Below, in pieces: positions 11,042 to 22,912 of a stretch of DNA of 64,000 bases. The position numbers were made by a program, and so were the translations under genes. Location of the stretch: contig NC_030381.2 in the NCBI RefSeq assembly GCF_001625215.2, forward strand, positions 6,535,131-6,599,130, written 5' to 3'. Positions within the stretch are counted from its first letter, which is position 1. Each line of letters begins with the position of its first letter. The notes below the pieces were generated by a model. The model ran no database searches. It was not told the origin of the DNA and saw nothing but the letters and a program-made list of their open reading frames with translations. The DNA is from Daucus carota subsp. sativus. Lineage: Eukaryota > Streptophyta > Magnoliopsida > Apiales > Apiaceae.

Positions 11042-11569
11042 TCAAATGCCCCCTTTACGAAACCTGATCTTCTTGCCCATCAATACCATCTCATCATACC
11101 CTTCCTCTTCAGCAGAGCTCGCCCTCGCCTCGCAGCTAACGCTGGTCTGGTTTTGGTTCATCTTCATTCCATTTTCCGCCGCCATCCCATACCCTGGCAC
11201 AGACACGGTGCTGGGGCCCACAGGCGCAAGTCCCGAGGTCTTCGAAACATCCTCAGCAGCCCCCTCTTTCGTCTCCGGGACTCTGAGGGACCCATCAGCA
11301 GTTACAGTAGCAGTAGCAGGCACTGTTCCGGTGCCTGTAGCCCTAATAATGGCAAGCTCCGCTTGTTGAAGAAGCCACTGGATTGTTTCACCATCTGTGG
11401 CCAAACCCAACTCTTTGGTCAGTTGGAAGACCCGAGCAGCACAACGAGTGGGCATTCGGATCCTACTGCCCCGACCCTCCACCTTGGTATGCAGGTCTTT
11501 CCTTGGTGCCGGTTGAGAAGGACCACCGCTCACTTGAGAATCATCATTGAAATCTTTTTGTGAAGACAT
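11042..11569 (-). CDS. Class I TCP transcription factor-like, type A (locus 2L)
   Basis: Intronless, 175 codons, starting at MSSQKDF like all type A copies. The TCP domain covers residues 24-80: basic region [17 protein letters not shown] with the class I spacing, helix [14 protein letters not shown], loop, helix [14 protein letters not shown], then [12 protein letters not shown], the signature following class I domains. The domain cysteine (residue 43), associated in the literature with redox sensitivity of class I TCPs, is kept. The tail (81-175) is low in complexity up to about 140, then [12 protein letters not shown], an acidic run EEEGYDE and a basic end [17 protein letters not shown]-like box is at 11613-11622. 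It lies 1 kb downstream of locus 3L in the same orientation and is clearly a tandem duplicate. Function is inferred from family. Confidence 0.88.
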   Translation of the reverse strand: MSSQKDFNDDSQVSGGPSQPAPRKDLHTKVEGRGSRIRMPTRCAARVFQLTKELGLATDGETIQWLLQQAELAIIRATGTGTVPATATVTADGSLRVPETKEGAAEDVSKTSGLAPVGPSTVSVPGYGMAAENGMKMNQNQTSVSCEARASSAEEEGYDEMVLMGKKIRFRKGGI

Positions 11570-12059
11570 GTTTTAATACATACATACAATTGTGGCGATA
11601 CTCATGTGTGTGTATTATATAGCGGTCTACAAATCCATCAACACTTGAATATTATCATATTTTAATGGTTTTTAAATAATATCAATTAAATAGCATCAGA
11701 TTTTTAAGCATAATTTAAAATGCTGATTGAATACTACCAGATTTTGTAATATAATTTAAAATCCTAATCGAATACTCTAAGATTTTGATACATTTTTTTA
11801 AATCCGAATTGAATATCTTTGGATTTCATAAATGAAATAAATATTTTATAATCCGAATTGAATACACCCCTCAACATGATATATTGATCTTTTATGTAAA
11901 AAGAAAGTAAATAGAAAATAATATGCTCAAATGTTTAGCCATATATTAGCATAAATTTTAAATTCTCACTGGAAAAGATATAGTAATATATTAAATTTCT
12001 TACTCACACTACAACAATATCGACTAATTTCGACTAGAAGAAAAATATTTCATTTATCA

Positions 12060-12574
12060 ATAACTCTCTTGAATATGTTGGGTACAGTGATTCATCATTA
12101 TGAATTCGAACACCATAAATTTATAACAAATGGGAAAAATTAGTAAAGTCTCAAGAGTGTCTCTTGATATTGTTTGTACATATCAAATGAATAAATGAAA
12201 AATTGCATCAATTTACTTATATGATAAATTCAATTCTAAAATTTATTTGTTTGGTATAACAAATAAAAAATCTATTAAAGATATTAGTCACAGTACCATC
12301 AAATAATAGTCCACTTTTTAATTAATTTTTTTTTTTAATATTGAGATGATAAATGAAACAAACTATACTTAAAATATTCATTTCTGCGTTTCATGTATAA
12401 TTATAAAATGGGAGAAATTTATTTTGAAGCAAATTTTGTAAAACAAAAAATATCCTAAACCTTGTAAATTCTCAACACTCTCCTCTCATTCAACGTTAAC
12501 TCCCCTATAATCAAAATCCCCTTCACCAAATCAGACCTGCCCCCCTCACTAAATCAGACCTAGTCTTGTATCAT
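12060..12574. repeat. Shared 3' flank between loci 3L and 2L
   Basis: AT-rich spacer closely resembling the stretch at about 10490-11040 downstream of locus 2L (shared phrases such as TTCATTTCTGCG, TTTCATGTATAATTATAAAATG and CTCAACACTCTCCT). It shows that locus 2 and 3 duplicated together with about 0.5 kb of 3' flank. Confidence 0.7.
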
Positions 12575-13126
12575 TCAAATGCCCCCTTTACGAAACCTGA
12601 TCTTCTTGCCCATCAATACCACCTCATCATACTCTTCCTCTGCATCAGAGCTCACCCTCGCTTCGCAGCTAACGCTGGTCTGGTTTTGGTTCGGCTCCGC
12701 CCCATGCGGTACACCCATCCTCATTCCATTTTCCGCCGCCATCCCAAACCCTGGCACAGACACGGGGCTGGGGCCCACAGGCGCAAGTCCCGAGGTCTTG
12801 GAAACATCCTCAGCAGCTCCCTCTTTCGTCTCCGGGACTCTGAGGGACCCATCAGCAGTTACAGTAGCAATAGCAGGCACTGTTCCTGTTCCTGTAGCCC
12901 TAATAATTGCGGGCTCCGCTTGTTGAAGAAGCCACTGGATTGTTTCACCATCAGTGGCCAAACCCAACTCTTTGGTCAGTTGGAAGACCCGAGTAGCACA
13001 AAGAGTGGGCATTCGGATCCTACTGCCCCGACCCTCAACCTTGGTATGCAGGTCTTTCCTTGGTGCCGGTTGAGAAGGACCACCGCTCACTTGAGAATCA
13101 CCCTTGAAATCTTTTTGTGAAGACAT
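12575..13126 (-). CDS. Class I TCP transcription factor-like, type A (locus 3L)
   Basis: Intronless, 183 codons from MSSQKDF at 13126. An upstream in-frame ATG run to 13198 reads through the TATA box and leader and is rejected as start. The TCP domain is at residues 24-80 with [26 protein letters not shown] and [23 protein letters not shown]. The tail contains [17 protein letters not shown], then a short insert with [10 protein letters not shown] absent from loci 2 and 5, the acidic DAEEEYDE and the basic [17 protein letters not shown]-like run is at 13165-13177, about 40 bases before the ATG. It sits upstream of locus 2L in tandem. It is a putative nuclear DNA-binding dimer; no expression evidence is available from sequence. 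Confidence 0.88.
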   Translation of the reverse strand: MSSQKDFKGDSQVSGGPSQPAPRKDLHTKVEGRGSRIRMPTLCATRVFQLTKELGLATDGETIQWLLQQAEPAIIRATGTGTVPAIATVTADGSLRVPETKEGAAEDVSKTSGLAPVGPSPVSVPGFGMAAENGMRMGVPHGAEPNQNQTSVSCEARVSSDAEEEYDEVVLMGKKIRFRKGGI

Positions 13127-13544
13127 GTTTTGATACATACATTCAGTCATGGCGATACTCATGTGTATATATATATAGCAGTCGACAAATCTATACATGT
13201 GTTATGTACATGAAACGTAAGTCCAGATTTTTGTCATATGATGCGGACGGTATCTGGCCATATCGTATGTTTTGTGCATTGTTGACTACTTAAAAATCTT
13301 TTTAATACAGAGATATTATTTTTTATATTCTACTGGGATCATATAAAATCTACTGGGAAGTTCCAGTGCTACCACCTATCATTAGATTCATACGTATTAG
13401 TGGATCATTTGAAATAAAATATGTATCTTACCTTTTCAATATTTTCTTTTTATTTGATTAAGATGGTGATTTTATCACTGAGCTTTTATTTTTATTTTTA
13501 CTTAAATATATAATCATAACCATTTTAAAGAGAACATGAAAATA

Positions 13545-13582
<38 letters not shown>

Positions 13583-15168
13583 GTATTTAATATTTCATGA
13601 GCCTCTCACTGAAAATATATATCATGGATCCCAGAGCTAATACTGAGTTGTCCTTTGGAGAAACATAACATAGCTGACTAAGTATTTTTTGTATTACAAT
13701 GTATTTTTAATATTATTGTTTTTATAATTGATATCACCTTAATATAGTTTATTTTGATGAATCCACCCAAAAACAATGAGTGCTTGACAATTAAAAAAAT
13801 TATTAATATAATTCAACAATATTAAATTAGTTGTTACAATGTTATCTCTTATATTAAATATTTAATTTTAATAATAACAAAACTAATATATTTATATGAT
13901 AGTTCAATATATATAAAAATATAATTTTAGATATTAGTTTTTTATTTCTATATGACGTATTATTAACTCATAACATGTATAATATTTTTTAGTTTTCTCG
14001 GCCTATGTATACAAATATTTGTCTAAGCAAATATAAAATAGGCAGCTCGTTATTGAGTTCAAAGAACTGTACATATATATGCACGTCAGGATTATGCACG
14101 GGCCCACCTACTTTTCATATATTAATAATTTAGGAATCGGCTTTTATTTATATATTTAATAATTAATTTTTGTGAATCCCTTGTAAGTGGATATATATTA
14201 CTTTGTATTGCAAAATGTAAACTGTGTTAATGTCTTTATGTATTATTTATTTAAATTATTATGCCCTTTCGAGAGAGTGTCATATGTGATATTTTTTGAT
14301 ATTTTATGTAGTTTTTTTGTCATTAATTAACGATTGTATAATTTTAAATAACTTTGTTTCGTTGTGATTCCTTATTTCCCTTCTTTTCTCTCCTTGGATC
14401 TTTATTTTTTCATTTCGGTGGACTTTATATATTTTAATTGTGTTTTCTTTTCGTTCATTAAAGAAAAGTAATTAAATTTATGGTGCCATCTCTGCATCAC
14501 CTTTGATTAATTGTAGACTTATTTGAATAAGACTTCTATTTTTCTTTTTTTAATTCGCGAATTTAACTTTTACTTCAAGTTAAATTTTTATCTAAATTTT
14601 TGTGAGACATCTATAATGCCCTCTAGTTATATGTCTTATTATTATGAAAGAAATTCTTGCTTTTAGTATTGTATTCCGATACAATTAATTGATGTGAAAG
14701 TATCAAGTATATTAAAAATATATGATGTAGTAAAATGTATCAAGTATATCTTATCTTATTGTGTTTTATTAGTAAGAAGGTGAAATGATATTCTATCAAT
14801 TATTTTTTTATTAATCAAGGGTCATTTTCATTTTCTTTTAAGGAATTAAGGGGTCATTTGGTTAAATTAAAATAAGTGTTTTTTGCTTAAAGTGATTAAA
14901 GTATTTGATAAATAAGTAGAAGTCGTGAAATAAAAGACAATATTCTCAATTTTTATAAGTATTTCTTGAGTTTTACATAAAAAATACGAATAAATACTTA
15001 TAACTTGCTAGAAACGAGGTTTTTAATCCCCACCAAACAACCCCCTACCACTAAAGCAAACCTTAGAAATTCGACACACACGACACTTTATAAAATAAAA
15101 TTAAGGACCCCCAAAACTCTAAAAACTCTCCATTCCTCCCGGGACATTCAAATGTCATTCCATCCGAG
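13127..15168. other. AT-rich spacer with (ATT)n microsatellite
   Basis: No gene seen. An (ATT)n run lies at about 13542-13582 and is longer in the right arm (about 41496-41551). The rest matches the right arm at about 39900-41940 with scattered differences. Confidence 0.5.
15143..15156 (-). other. Conserved post-stop motif of TCP locus 4L
   Basis: GACATTTGAATGTC on the minus strand, shortly after the stop of locus 4L. It can form a six-base stem and is shared with other subtypes. Confidence 0.5.
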
Positions 15169-15711
15169 CTAACGCTTCTGGTTCTGACCTGACCACCCCG
15201 GCGCATACGGACCCGGCATCCTCATGCCAATGCCACGAGTGAGAGCCAGCGGCACAGGCCACACCTGTTGTGGCTCGCCTCCATCTTCAGGCACCATGAA
15301 AAACCCTCTCCCTGGTACAAACACGGGATTGGGATTCCCAGGCGCAAATCCCGAGGTCTTTGGACCACCATCCTGGCCAACAGGTTCAGCTTTCTTTTTC
15401 TCAGGGACTTCCAGGGCCTCAGAAGAGGCGGCACCAGTAGCATTAGCAGACAGATCTGCATTGCCAGGCCCCTGAATCATGGACTCCTCCGCACGTTCTA
15501 GAAGCCAGTCAACAGTTTCACCCTTGGACTTGAAGCCCAAATCTTTCGTCAATTGGGAGATCTGAGCAGCACAAGAAGCCGGCATTTTGATCCTCCTCCC
15601 CCGACCTTCCACCTTGGTTTGCTTGTCCTTCTTGGGTTTTGGAACAGAACTGGTTTGTTGGGATCCGCTGTTGGCTTGGGAATCACTGTCATAATCTTTA
15701 ACTGTAGACAT
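15169..15711 (-). CDS. Class I TCP transcription factor-like, type B (locus 4L)
   Basis: Intronless, 180 codons starting at MSTVKDYDSD. The TCP domain is at residues 29-78: [20 protein letters not shown] basic region and start of helix I, QISQLTKDLGF, then GETVDWLLERAEES. The class I ATGTGT signature after helix II is replaced by IQGPGNADLS, so this is a divergent member. The tail has EKKKAEP, PVFVPGRGFFMVPEDGG at 129-145, QQVWPVPLALTRGIG at 148-162 and a Gln/Arg-rich end. A TATA-like box is at 15752-15760, about 45 bases upstream. The encoded protein is identical to the right-arm copy at 39333-39875. It is probably the best-preserved type B gene; role inferred from family only. Confidence 0.88.
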   Translation of the reverse strand: MSTVKDYDSDSQANSGSQQTSSVPKPKKDKQTKVEGRGRRIKMPASCAAQISQLTKDLGFKSKGETVDWLLERAEESMIQGPGNADLSANATGAASSEALEVPEKKKAEPVGQDGGPKTSGFAPGNPNPVFVPGRGFFMVPEDGGEPQQVWPVPLALTRGIGMRMPGPYAPGWSGQNQKR

Positions 15712-15960
15712 GATTGCTTAATACAATTCTCTGGCAATGCGTACAACAGTCTTTATATAGTACTCTGGATGAGGTGTTATTAATTACGTGCATATATCAA
15801 AATCCCGTAGATATTATTTTGATACTCCATTTTGTTAAATCTGGGGTTCCCATGGTATATCATACGTTTCTGGTGTTGATTATTGAATAAATATCATCTT
15901 TTAATGGATTTTATTATCCAGGCAATTACATTTTTCTATATTCGATTTTCTAAAAAATTA

Positions 15961-16213
15961 CTCCCTCCTTCCCTTTTTAATGTCACATTTCTACTTTTGT
16001 TGGTCAAATTGACTAGTTTTTGACCAAAAATTATAAGTCATTTTTTCATTATTTTAGAAAACCAAAAATTACATCTTAAAGTAGAATAAAAGTTTTTTCT
16101 GGTGAATTTTTTTTTTTATTCTTTTCAATTGATAAAATATTAATAAATTTCAGTCAAATTTTGGTCAACTTGACCAGCACAAAACCAAGACAACTAAAAA
16201 AAGACGGAGGGAA
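15961..16213. mobile_element. Stowaway MITE (left arm)
   Basis: TA-flanked, with ends CTCCCTCCTTCCC and, on the opposite strand, TTCCCTCCGTC. Present at the mirrored site 38828-39083, hence older than the duplication. It lies about 250 bp upstream of TCP locus 4L. Confidence 0.82.
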
Positions 16214-16694
16214 TATCAATATTTATGTTGGTCATGCTAACGTGTAATTACGTGTTTAATGGAGACTTAATTGATTTTTATATAGTGTATGGATTTTAAT
16301 GTATCGTATCTGATTTTGATTTTAGACGGATTCGAGATAAAATTTTGTGTAGTTGATGTAGAGTATTTAGGATTTAAGTACAATACTTCAAAATCTCATG
16401 AATTTTGGTATAATTTCAAATATAAAAAAATAGACCGAATAATCATACAAAATTCATCATTTTATATAGGTCAGAAAAATTCATCAAATTTGAATATCAT
16501 CATATTTTAATGATTATTAAATAATCTCAATTGAATACCATCGGATTTTTAAGCATAATTTAAAACCTGATTAAATACTATTGAATACTACCAGATTTTG
16601 TAACATAATTTAAAATCGTAATCAAATACTTCAAGATTTTGATATATTTTTTAAAATCCAAGTTGAATATCTCTGGATTTCATAAATGAAATAA

Positions 16695-17862
16695 GGGAAA
16701 ATAGATTTTTTTGCCACTCAATTTATAGTGTTTTTAGAAACTTACCACCCAACTAATTTTTTTATTCTTTTAGTCACTAATGTTAGGTTTTGTTTTGTTT
16801 TTAGCCACCAGCTTAGGTTTGGATTTGATTACTAGCATTATGATAATTTTTTGTATCATCATTTATACATAGTGATAGTATCTAATATTTTGATGATGTG
16901 TTGTATGTTTATATCCTTATATATAGCAATAGTAATATAAAATGAGCCGATGAAAAATTAAAATCAGAAATAATAGTAATCAGATTCTAAAAATTCAATA
17001 AATCATGAATATGAAATCAATGACTTCAAACAATTCACCCTCTCTCATAAGATAAAGTGTAATTGAGTGATATGACGGATCATCTTTCGCTATTAAACTT
17101 TCAATGGACTAGCTCAGTCTAAGATCTTTCTTAAATTTATCTCAAAAAATTTTAATAACTTTATCTTATTACAATTTTCGAGATAAATAAATAAAGAGGA
17201 AAACTTAATTTTCGATGATTGTCCTCTATATATAATGCATCATTTTATATTATTATTACTCCCTCCGTCCCTCTCATTAGTTTACAAATTTTCTCTAGTG
17301 CTTAGCATGTATTTAAGATTCTTATAAAACATAGTTTCATAACTTATTTTTGTGTGTAAAAATTCAAACGCTGAATTTTCATTCGGAAGAAAAAAAATAA
17401 AGTTATATATGAAACTACATCTTTTAAAGGCCATATAATACGTGTAAAATTCTTATCATCCAAGGTAAGCGATCTTGAAGACATAAAAAGTACTACATAT
17501 AAAAATACAAATATATATCAAATCATCAAAATATTACCGACTACCACTATATTTTAATAATGATACACATAAAATGTAATGCTAATAATCAAATCTGAAC
17601 CTAACTTCAGTGACAAAAAAAGAGCTAAATCTAACACTAGTGAGTAAAATAAAAAAAATTATAGCTCAGTGGTTAGTTTCTAAAAACACAATAAGTTTAG
17701 TGATAAAAAATTATCATAATGCTCGTAATCAAATCCAAACCTAAGTTGGTGGCTAAAAATAAAACTAAACCTAACATTAGTGACTAAAAGAATAAAAAAA
17801 TTAGTTGGGTGGTAAGTTTCTAAAAACACTATAAGTTGAGTGACAAAAAAATCTATTTTCCC
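16695..17862. mobile_element. Nonautonomous Mutator-like element, left arm only
   Basis: A 1168-bp insertion bounded by 9-bp direct repeats ATGAAATAA (16686-16694 and 17863-17871). Ends are GGGAAAATAGATTTTTTTGC and its inverse, extending to terminal inverted repeats of roughly 150-170 bp. The right terminal repeat is preceded by a second diverged copy (about 17575-17715), a tandem duplication inside the terminal region. A one-ended Stowaway-like start (CTCCCTCCGTCCC at 17259) lies inside. There is no coding capacity. The right arm has the empty site at about 38355. Confidence 0.88.
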
Positions 17863-17984
17863 ATGAAATAAATATTTAATAATCCGAATTGAATACACTC
17901 CCTCAACATGATATATTGATTTTTTTTATGTAAAAAGAATGTAAGAGAATATAAATGCATATGTTGGGTGTAGTAAATGTGTCA

Positions 17985-18177
17985 CGGTTTTTCTATGGTG
18001 TGCCCATGGGCACACCATAAGCACTAACTCCTATGAGTTTGGTGCATTTTTATTGGTCACCTAATCATAAATAAAGATGGCCCCCCTGCATTTACATCAA
18101 GTCCACCAATCAAAATCCACCAAAACCATCAATTTTAGTGTATAATGTGTGCCCATGGGCACACACTAGACAAACCC
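17985..18177. mobile_element. Short MULE-type MITE, left arm only
   Basis: 193 bp flanked by 9-bp direct repeats AATGTGTCA (17976-17984 and 18178-18186). Ends are CGGTTTTTCTATGGTGTGCC and, from the other side, GGGTTTGTCTAGTGTGTGCC. Each end contains the palindrome GTGCCCATGGGCAC. The right arm has the empty site near 38234-38242, so insertion followed the duplication. Confidence 0.87.
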
Positions 18178-18189
18178 AATGTGTCAAAA

Positions 18190-20266
18190 CAATCAAATCC
18201 CAAATTTTTCTTCTAAAATTTGGTCAAGTCCCGAGCTGTGAACCAGAAATATGTTAAACCAAATGCAAAAACTTGCCCGTCACAAATTCCAAAAAGATCA
18301 TGATTTGTTGATGTATTTTCTACTTATACTTGTAAACTCACTTGAATTCATAACGGCCTCGTCTTCTTAAAATGGATAGCCCATAAATCTCTAGCTATTA
18401 TAAAGTAATATAGATCGAATTCGTGTCAAATTCCAAGTCTTTTGCCGAAAATCAGGCCAAATTTCAATTCCGAATTCGGATAAGTACGTCGTAATATAAT
18501 GACCTAAATGCAATAAGTTTAGCTCTATAAGTCCATCTCAAACCCAAAAAAATATGATTTATTAGTGTAGTAATTGTCATTCGATTATAAAATTTCTAGA
18601 GTTTACCCAATATAACCTTGATTAATCTCGACAAGTAAAAATTTAAATTATCATTATAGTGCTCATTTGTTGTAATAAGAGAAGTCACATATTCAAATCA
18701 CAGGTTTAAGAAAAATCTTATTTTTCAATTAAGTCAAAACATACATCATATTATACTTTTCAATAATAAATTCACTTCTGTCCATTCCGTCATCATGTAA
18801 GTTCATATCAAATTTTCATGGTCCATTCAATACTATTTACATGCATTTGTATCAATATCATAAAAAATTGAATAGTGTTAATCTCACAATTTTAAGAAAT
18901 CACCTTTCACAATGTCTGAATTAAATTTCTGTGATCCAAATCATCCAAGAATTTATTTAAAAAATCAAGGAGAGTATCGCACGCCTTTAACAAGATGTTT
19001 AGCATCATCCTCATATTTATCTTGAAGTAAAAATATTTTTACCATCATAACTTTTATATGCCTTCCACTCCGAATAGGTTTTTTTCTTTTTATCTTCCGT
19101 TTTTGTTGATGGAAATTCAGTCAATATAATAAAAAAATCATAAAACTTTTGGATACATATTTAAAATATTGTTTTCGACATTCATGTATATATCTTCTTC
19201 TTTTATCATATTAAGTATTCATTTTATCTCTGTCAAAAAAAAGTATGAATTTTATCACAATCCGTAAATACAAAAATTTCATCACTCAATGTCTCACTAG
19301 CTTTTTTACTTTTTTTTATACTCTCTGGAATATTATGTTTTACTTGAGAACATTTATCAAACACATAATTATCCGACCTTCCATTAAGGATAAGCTTTAT
19401 TTCTATTCTTTTTCGATTATGTTGGTGAAATTTTCATCAACATAATACAAAATCATGAAAATTATTATATTTATACATTTTTCAATTGTGAAGTTATAGG
19501 AATATACATAATGTCAAAACATCTTTGTACATTTTTACTGCATCCAAGAAAATATTAATTTCTAAATATCCATTAAAGAACATAAAATTCACTTTTATTT
19601 TTTGGGTTTTGTCATTTTCTATTCCAAAAATTAGTTTTTTCTAAATATCCAGTAAAAGACATAAATCTCTACATAGGTTATGACAGTATAATCATATCAT
19701 CTTTAGAATGACAAAGTCATTATATTTAGGTTGATAAAATTCTTCAACTCCATTTATATTAATATCTTTTGTTTTTTCTCTTCTAATTACCATTGTTTTC
19801 ACTCACTAATATAGGTACAACTTCAAATTAACTTTCAACACCTAAGTCATTAATCATGAAAAGACCTTGATATCATTTGACACAGCAAGGATAAAGAAAA
19901 TATCTATAGGGGAACATACGACTCCATTATTATGAATTCGAACATGATAAATTTATAACTAATGAGAAAATATTACAAAAGTCTCAAGAATTTTTTATTC
20001 AAACTAACATTTTGATATATCTTAATACTTTTTGTACATATCAAATGCTTAAAAGAAAAATTGTATCAATTTACTTAAACGAAAAATTGTGTCAATTTAC
20101 TTAAATAACTATCAATTGGAGAAATTTGTTTTGATGCGGATTTTTTAAACAAAGAAAATGTCAAAATCCTGTAAATTCTCATCATTCTACTCATTACACA
20201 TAAGCTCCACTATTATAATCAAATCAAAATCCCCCCTTCACTAAATCAGACCTAGTCTTGTATCAT
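18190..20266. other. AT-rich 3' flank of type A locus 5L
   Basis: No gene seen. The block is shared, diverged, with the 3' flanks of loci 2 and 11, and mirrored at 36097-38220. Near 18375 the left arm lacks about 60 bp present at about 37977-38030 in the right arm. Confidence 0.5.
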
Positions 20267-20745
20267 TCAAATGCCCCCTTTACGAAACCTGATCTTCTTG
20301 CCCATCAATACCACCTCATCATACTCTTCCTCTGCAGCAGAGCTCACCCTGGCTTCGCAGCTAACGCTGGTCTGGTTTTGGTTGGACACGGGGCTGGGGG
20401 CCCCAGGCGCAAGTCCCGAGGTCTTCGAAACATCCTCAGCAGCTCCCTTGTTTGTGTCCGGGACTCCGAGGGTCCCATCAGCAGTTACAGTAGCATTAGC
20501 AGGCACTGTTCCAGTGCCTGTAGCCCTAATAATGGCGGGCTCCGCTTGTTGAAGAAGCCACTGGATTGTTTCACCATCTGTGGCCAAACCCAACTCTTTG
20601 GTCAGTTGGAAGATCCGAGCAGCACAAAGAGTGGGTATTCGGGTCCTCCTGCCCCCACCCTCCACCTTGGTATGCAGGTCTTTCCTTGGTGCCGGTTGAG
20701 AAGGCTCACTTGAGAATCACCGTTAAAATCTTTTTGTGAAGACAT
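20267..20745 (-). pseudogene. Type A TCP gene with frameshift (locus 5L)
   Basis: Equivalent of the open gene at 35611-36096. The start [14 protein letters not shown] is present (20745), but about 7 bases are missing in the codons for SGGPS just after it (near 20706), shifting the frame before the TCP domain. From an internal ATG at 20665 ([11 protein letters not shown]) an open frame of 132 codons runs to the normal end [12 protein letters not shown] and covers most of the domain but lacks the KDLHTKV start of the basic region. It could therefore make a shortened dimerising protein if that ATG were used, but the simplest reading is a recent pseudogene. A TATA-like run is at 20783-20790. Confidence 0.8.
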
Positions 20746-20997
20746 GCTTTGATTCATACAATTGTGGCGATACTCGTGTATGTATATATAGCAGTCGACC
20801 AAGAGTATACATGTGTTATGTACATGAAACGTATGGTCCAGATTTCAGTTATAAGATACGAACTATGTCTTTTGTTGAATCAGTTGGAACCCTGTGGTAT
20901 ATTTTGTGCTATTGGGTTCACTCCTGCAAAATCTTTTTCAAATAGATTTATTTTAAATAACAAATACTTTGTGATTGATTATACGAATTCAACTTAA

Positions 20998-21050
20998 TAT
21001 ATATATATATACATACACGCGCGGGCACACATATATACACACACACATGA
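20998..21050. repeat. TA/CA microsatellite upstream of locus 5L
   Basis: Mixed TA and CA dinucleotide run with CACGCGCGGGC in the middle. The mirrored site in the right arm has expanded to a much longer pure TA run (about 35247-35359). Confidence 0.8.
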
Positions 21051-22854
21051 CGTATTGACAACTCATATAATGTCTAATATTTTTTTAGTTTTTTTATTAG
21101 ATACTGCTTACATATACAAATATTTGTCTAAGCCCATCACATAAACATCTGTATACATGACTAATGTTAACCATGGTAATACATATGTTCAATTACAACG
21201 AAAATTCAAAATAACAAATGTAAAATGTGAGCATAAAAGTTAAAATTCATATTCATAAGATTCTGTATTTACTACTAATATGTACGATCATTATCGTCAT
21301 CATCAATGATGTCAGCACGACTATGCATGATCATTATCGTCATCATCAATGATGTCACGTACGTGGAATTAGCCACAAATGACTGTTTTTCTCTAGGTAT
21401 TGAGGTATGTAAGATAGGAATTGAAGTATGTAAGACTATGTTTCTTGTTATTATGTTGATAGCTAGATCCCTTGTCCAATTATTTTTGTATTTAGTTAGA
21501 TCTGCAGTTGCCCGATTATTTTTGTATCTAGCATCTTAATTAATTATTTTTTGCCGGTTTCAACAAAAGATGTATTTCCTATCAATTTTTATATTAAATT
21601 TAGATAGGGCAACCAATTATACTTTTCATAATTTTTTATCAAAATGCATGAAATATATTTGTATACAAACAAATTCATGAAAAATTTAATATTAAATAAT
21701 GTGCAAACTTTGTTTCAAATTTATATAATACCTAACACATTGGGTAGATTTTACTTTAAGGCCAGATTTGGTTGCTAACATAATTAGTAAAATAGCATAT
21801 ATAGACTTGGTTATTGATGTCAAAGGGCATGTAACATATCCCAAGTAAAAGATACTATATTGAGTAGAAAATAGTGTAGTTAAATTCTATAAATATAGAA
21901 AATGAAAAAGGCAAAATAACTTTATATTTGATTGAAAATTGATAGATTAATGATGTGTTAGTTAGGGCCTCATCTAAGTTAAAACCTATTATTATCGGTA
22001 GGTTTTGCTTGTCAATGGGTAAATTTTTGTTTACCACTATATTTGACAAGAATTGATAGTAGCGTGTAAAGAATTGGATCTCACATTTATTATTAATTTC
22101 CTATTATATATGGTAGAATAGAAAATACACGACCATTTCCGACAAAGGTGTTGGGCTCTACTTGATAGGAATTTATGGTTTAACATGTTGTGTGAGTATA
22201 AACTTCTTACAACTTTATATAATCACACGACAATATTTTTGTTAAGATGTGATCATTGACCAACTTTCCTTCGATGCAAATTGTCTCACCCTCTACTTTC
22301 TTACACTAAATTCTTGGTACACAAGGGATTAATTTTGTAAATATTAAACCCTAGGAGAGATTAGAGACAATATGTACAAATACTTATCCGGGACATTTGA
22401 ATTTCGCACCATTATTGCGGCCTTTATCCACAACCATCATAACATATGCAAATCAAATCATCGCCATGCATCATGTTTTACCCTTATTGTATCTTCTCTT
22501 TAATCTTGGTTATGAAAAATCTATAAATTCAATATGTTTGTTATATATATGCAGAAGCTATTAGAATTTAAAATTAAATCACACATACTTGAAATTACAC
22601 ACACATGAAAAGAGACATCACTATCTCTTATTTATCTATATAAAATTTTTATGGGCCATGAAATAATTTGAGTCACATTTTGCTACTTATGATCTTGTCA
22701 ATGTTAAGATTTATCATTTGAGTGTGGGTTGGTGGGTTGGTTTGCTACTTTGATATGTAGTTTATTAATAAAATTAAGAAATAAATCATAATATTTTGAC
22801 ACTCCGCAACTTACAAAACAAAAATAACAGAGCAGACCATTATCCATTATCCAT
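21051..22854. other. AT-rich spacer between loci 5L and 6L
   Basis: No gene seen. A directly repeated phrase GATCATTATCGTCATCATCA occurs at about 21286 and 21329. The block is mirrored at 33400-35240 and recurs, more diverged, at 60680-62330. Confidence 0.5.
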
Positions 22855-22869
22855 TCCAATTCCACCCCT

Positions 22870-22883
22870 GACATTCAAATGTC
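22870..22883 (-). other. Conserved post-stop motif of TCP locus 6L
   Basis: GACATTTGAATGTC on the minus strand, identical to the motif behind locus 4 although the coding parts are of different subtypes. Confidence 0.5.
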
Positions 22884-22912
22884 ACTTTTTCGAAACAAAA
22901 ACCTCTTTCCCC

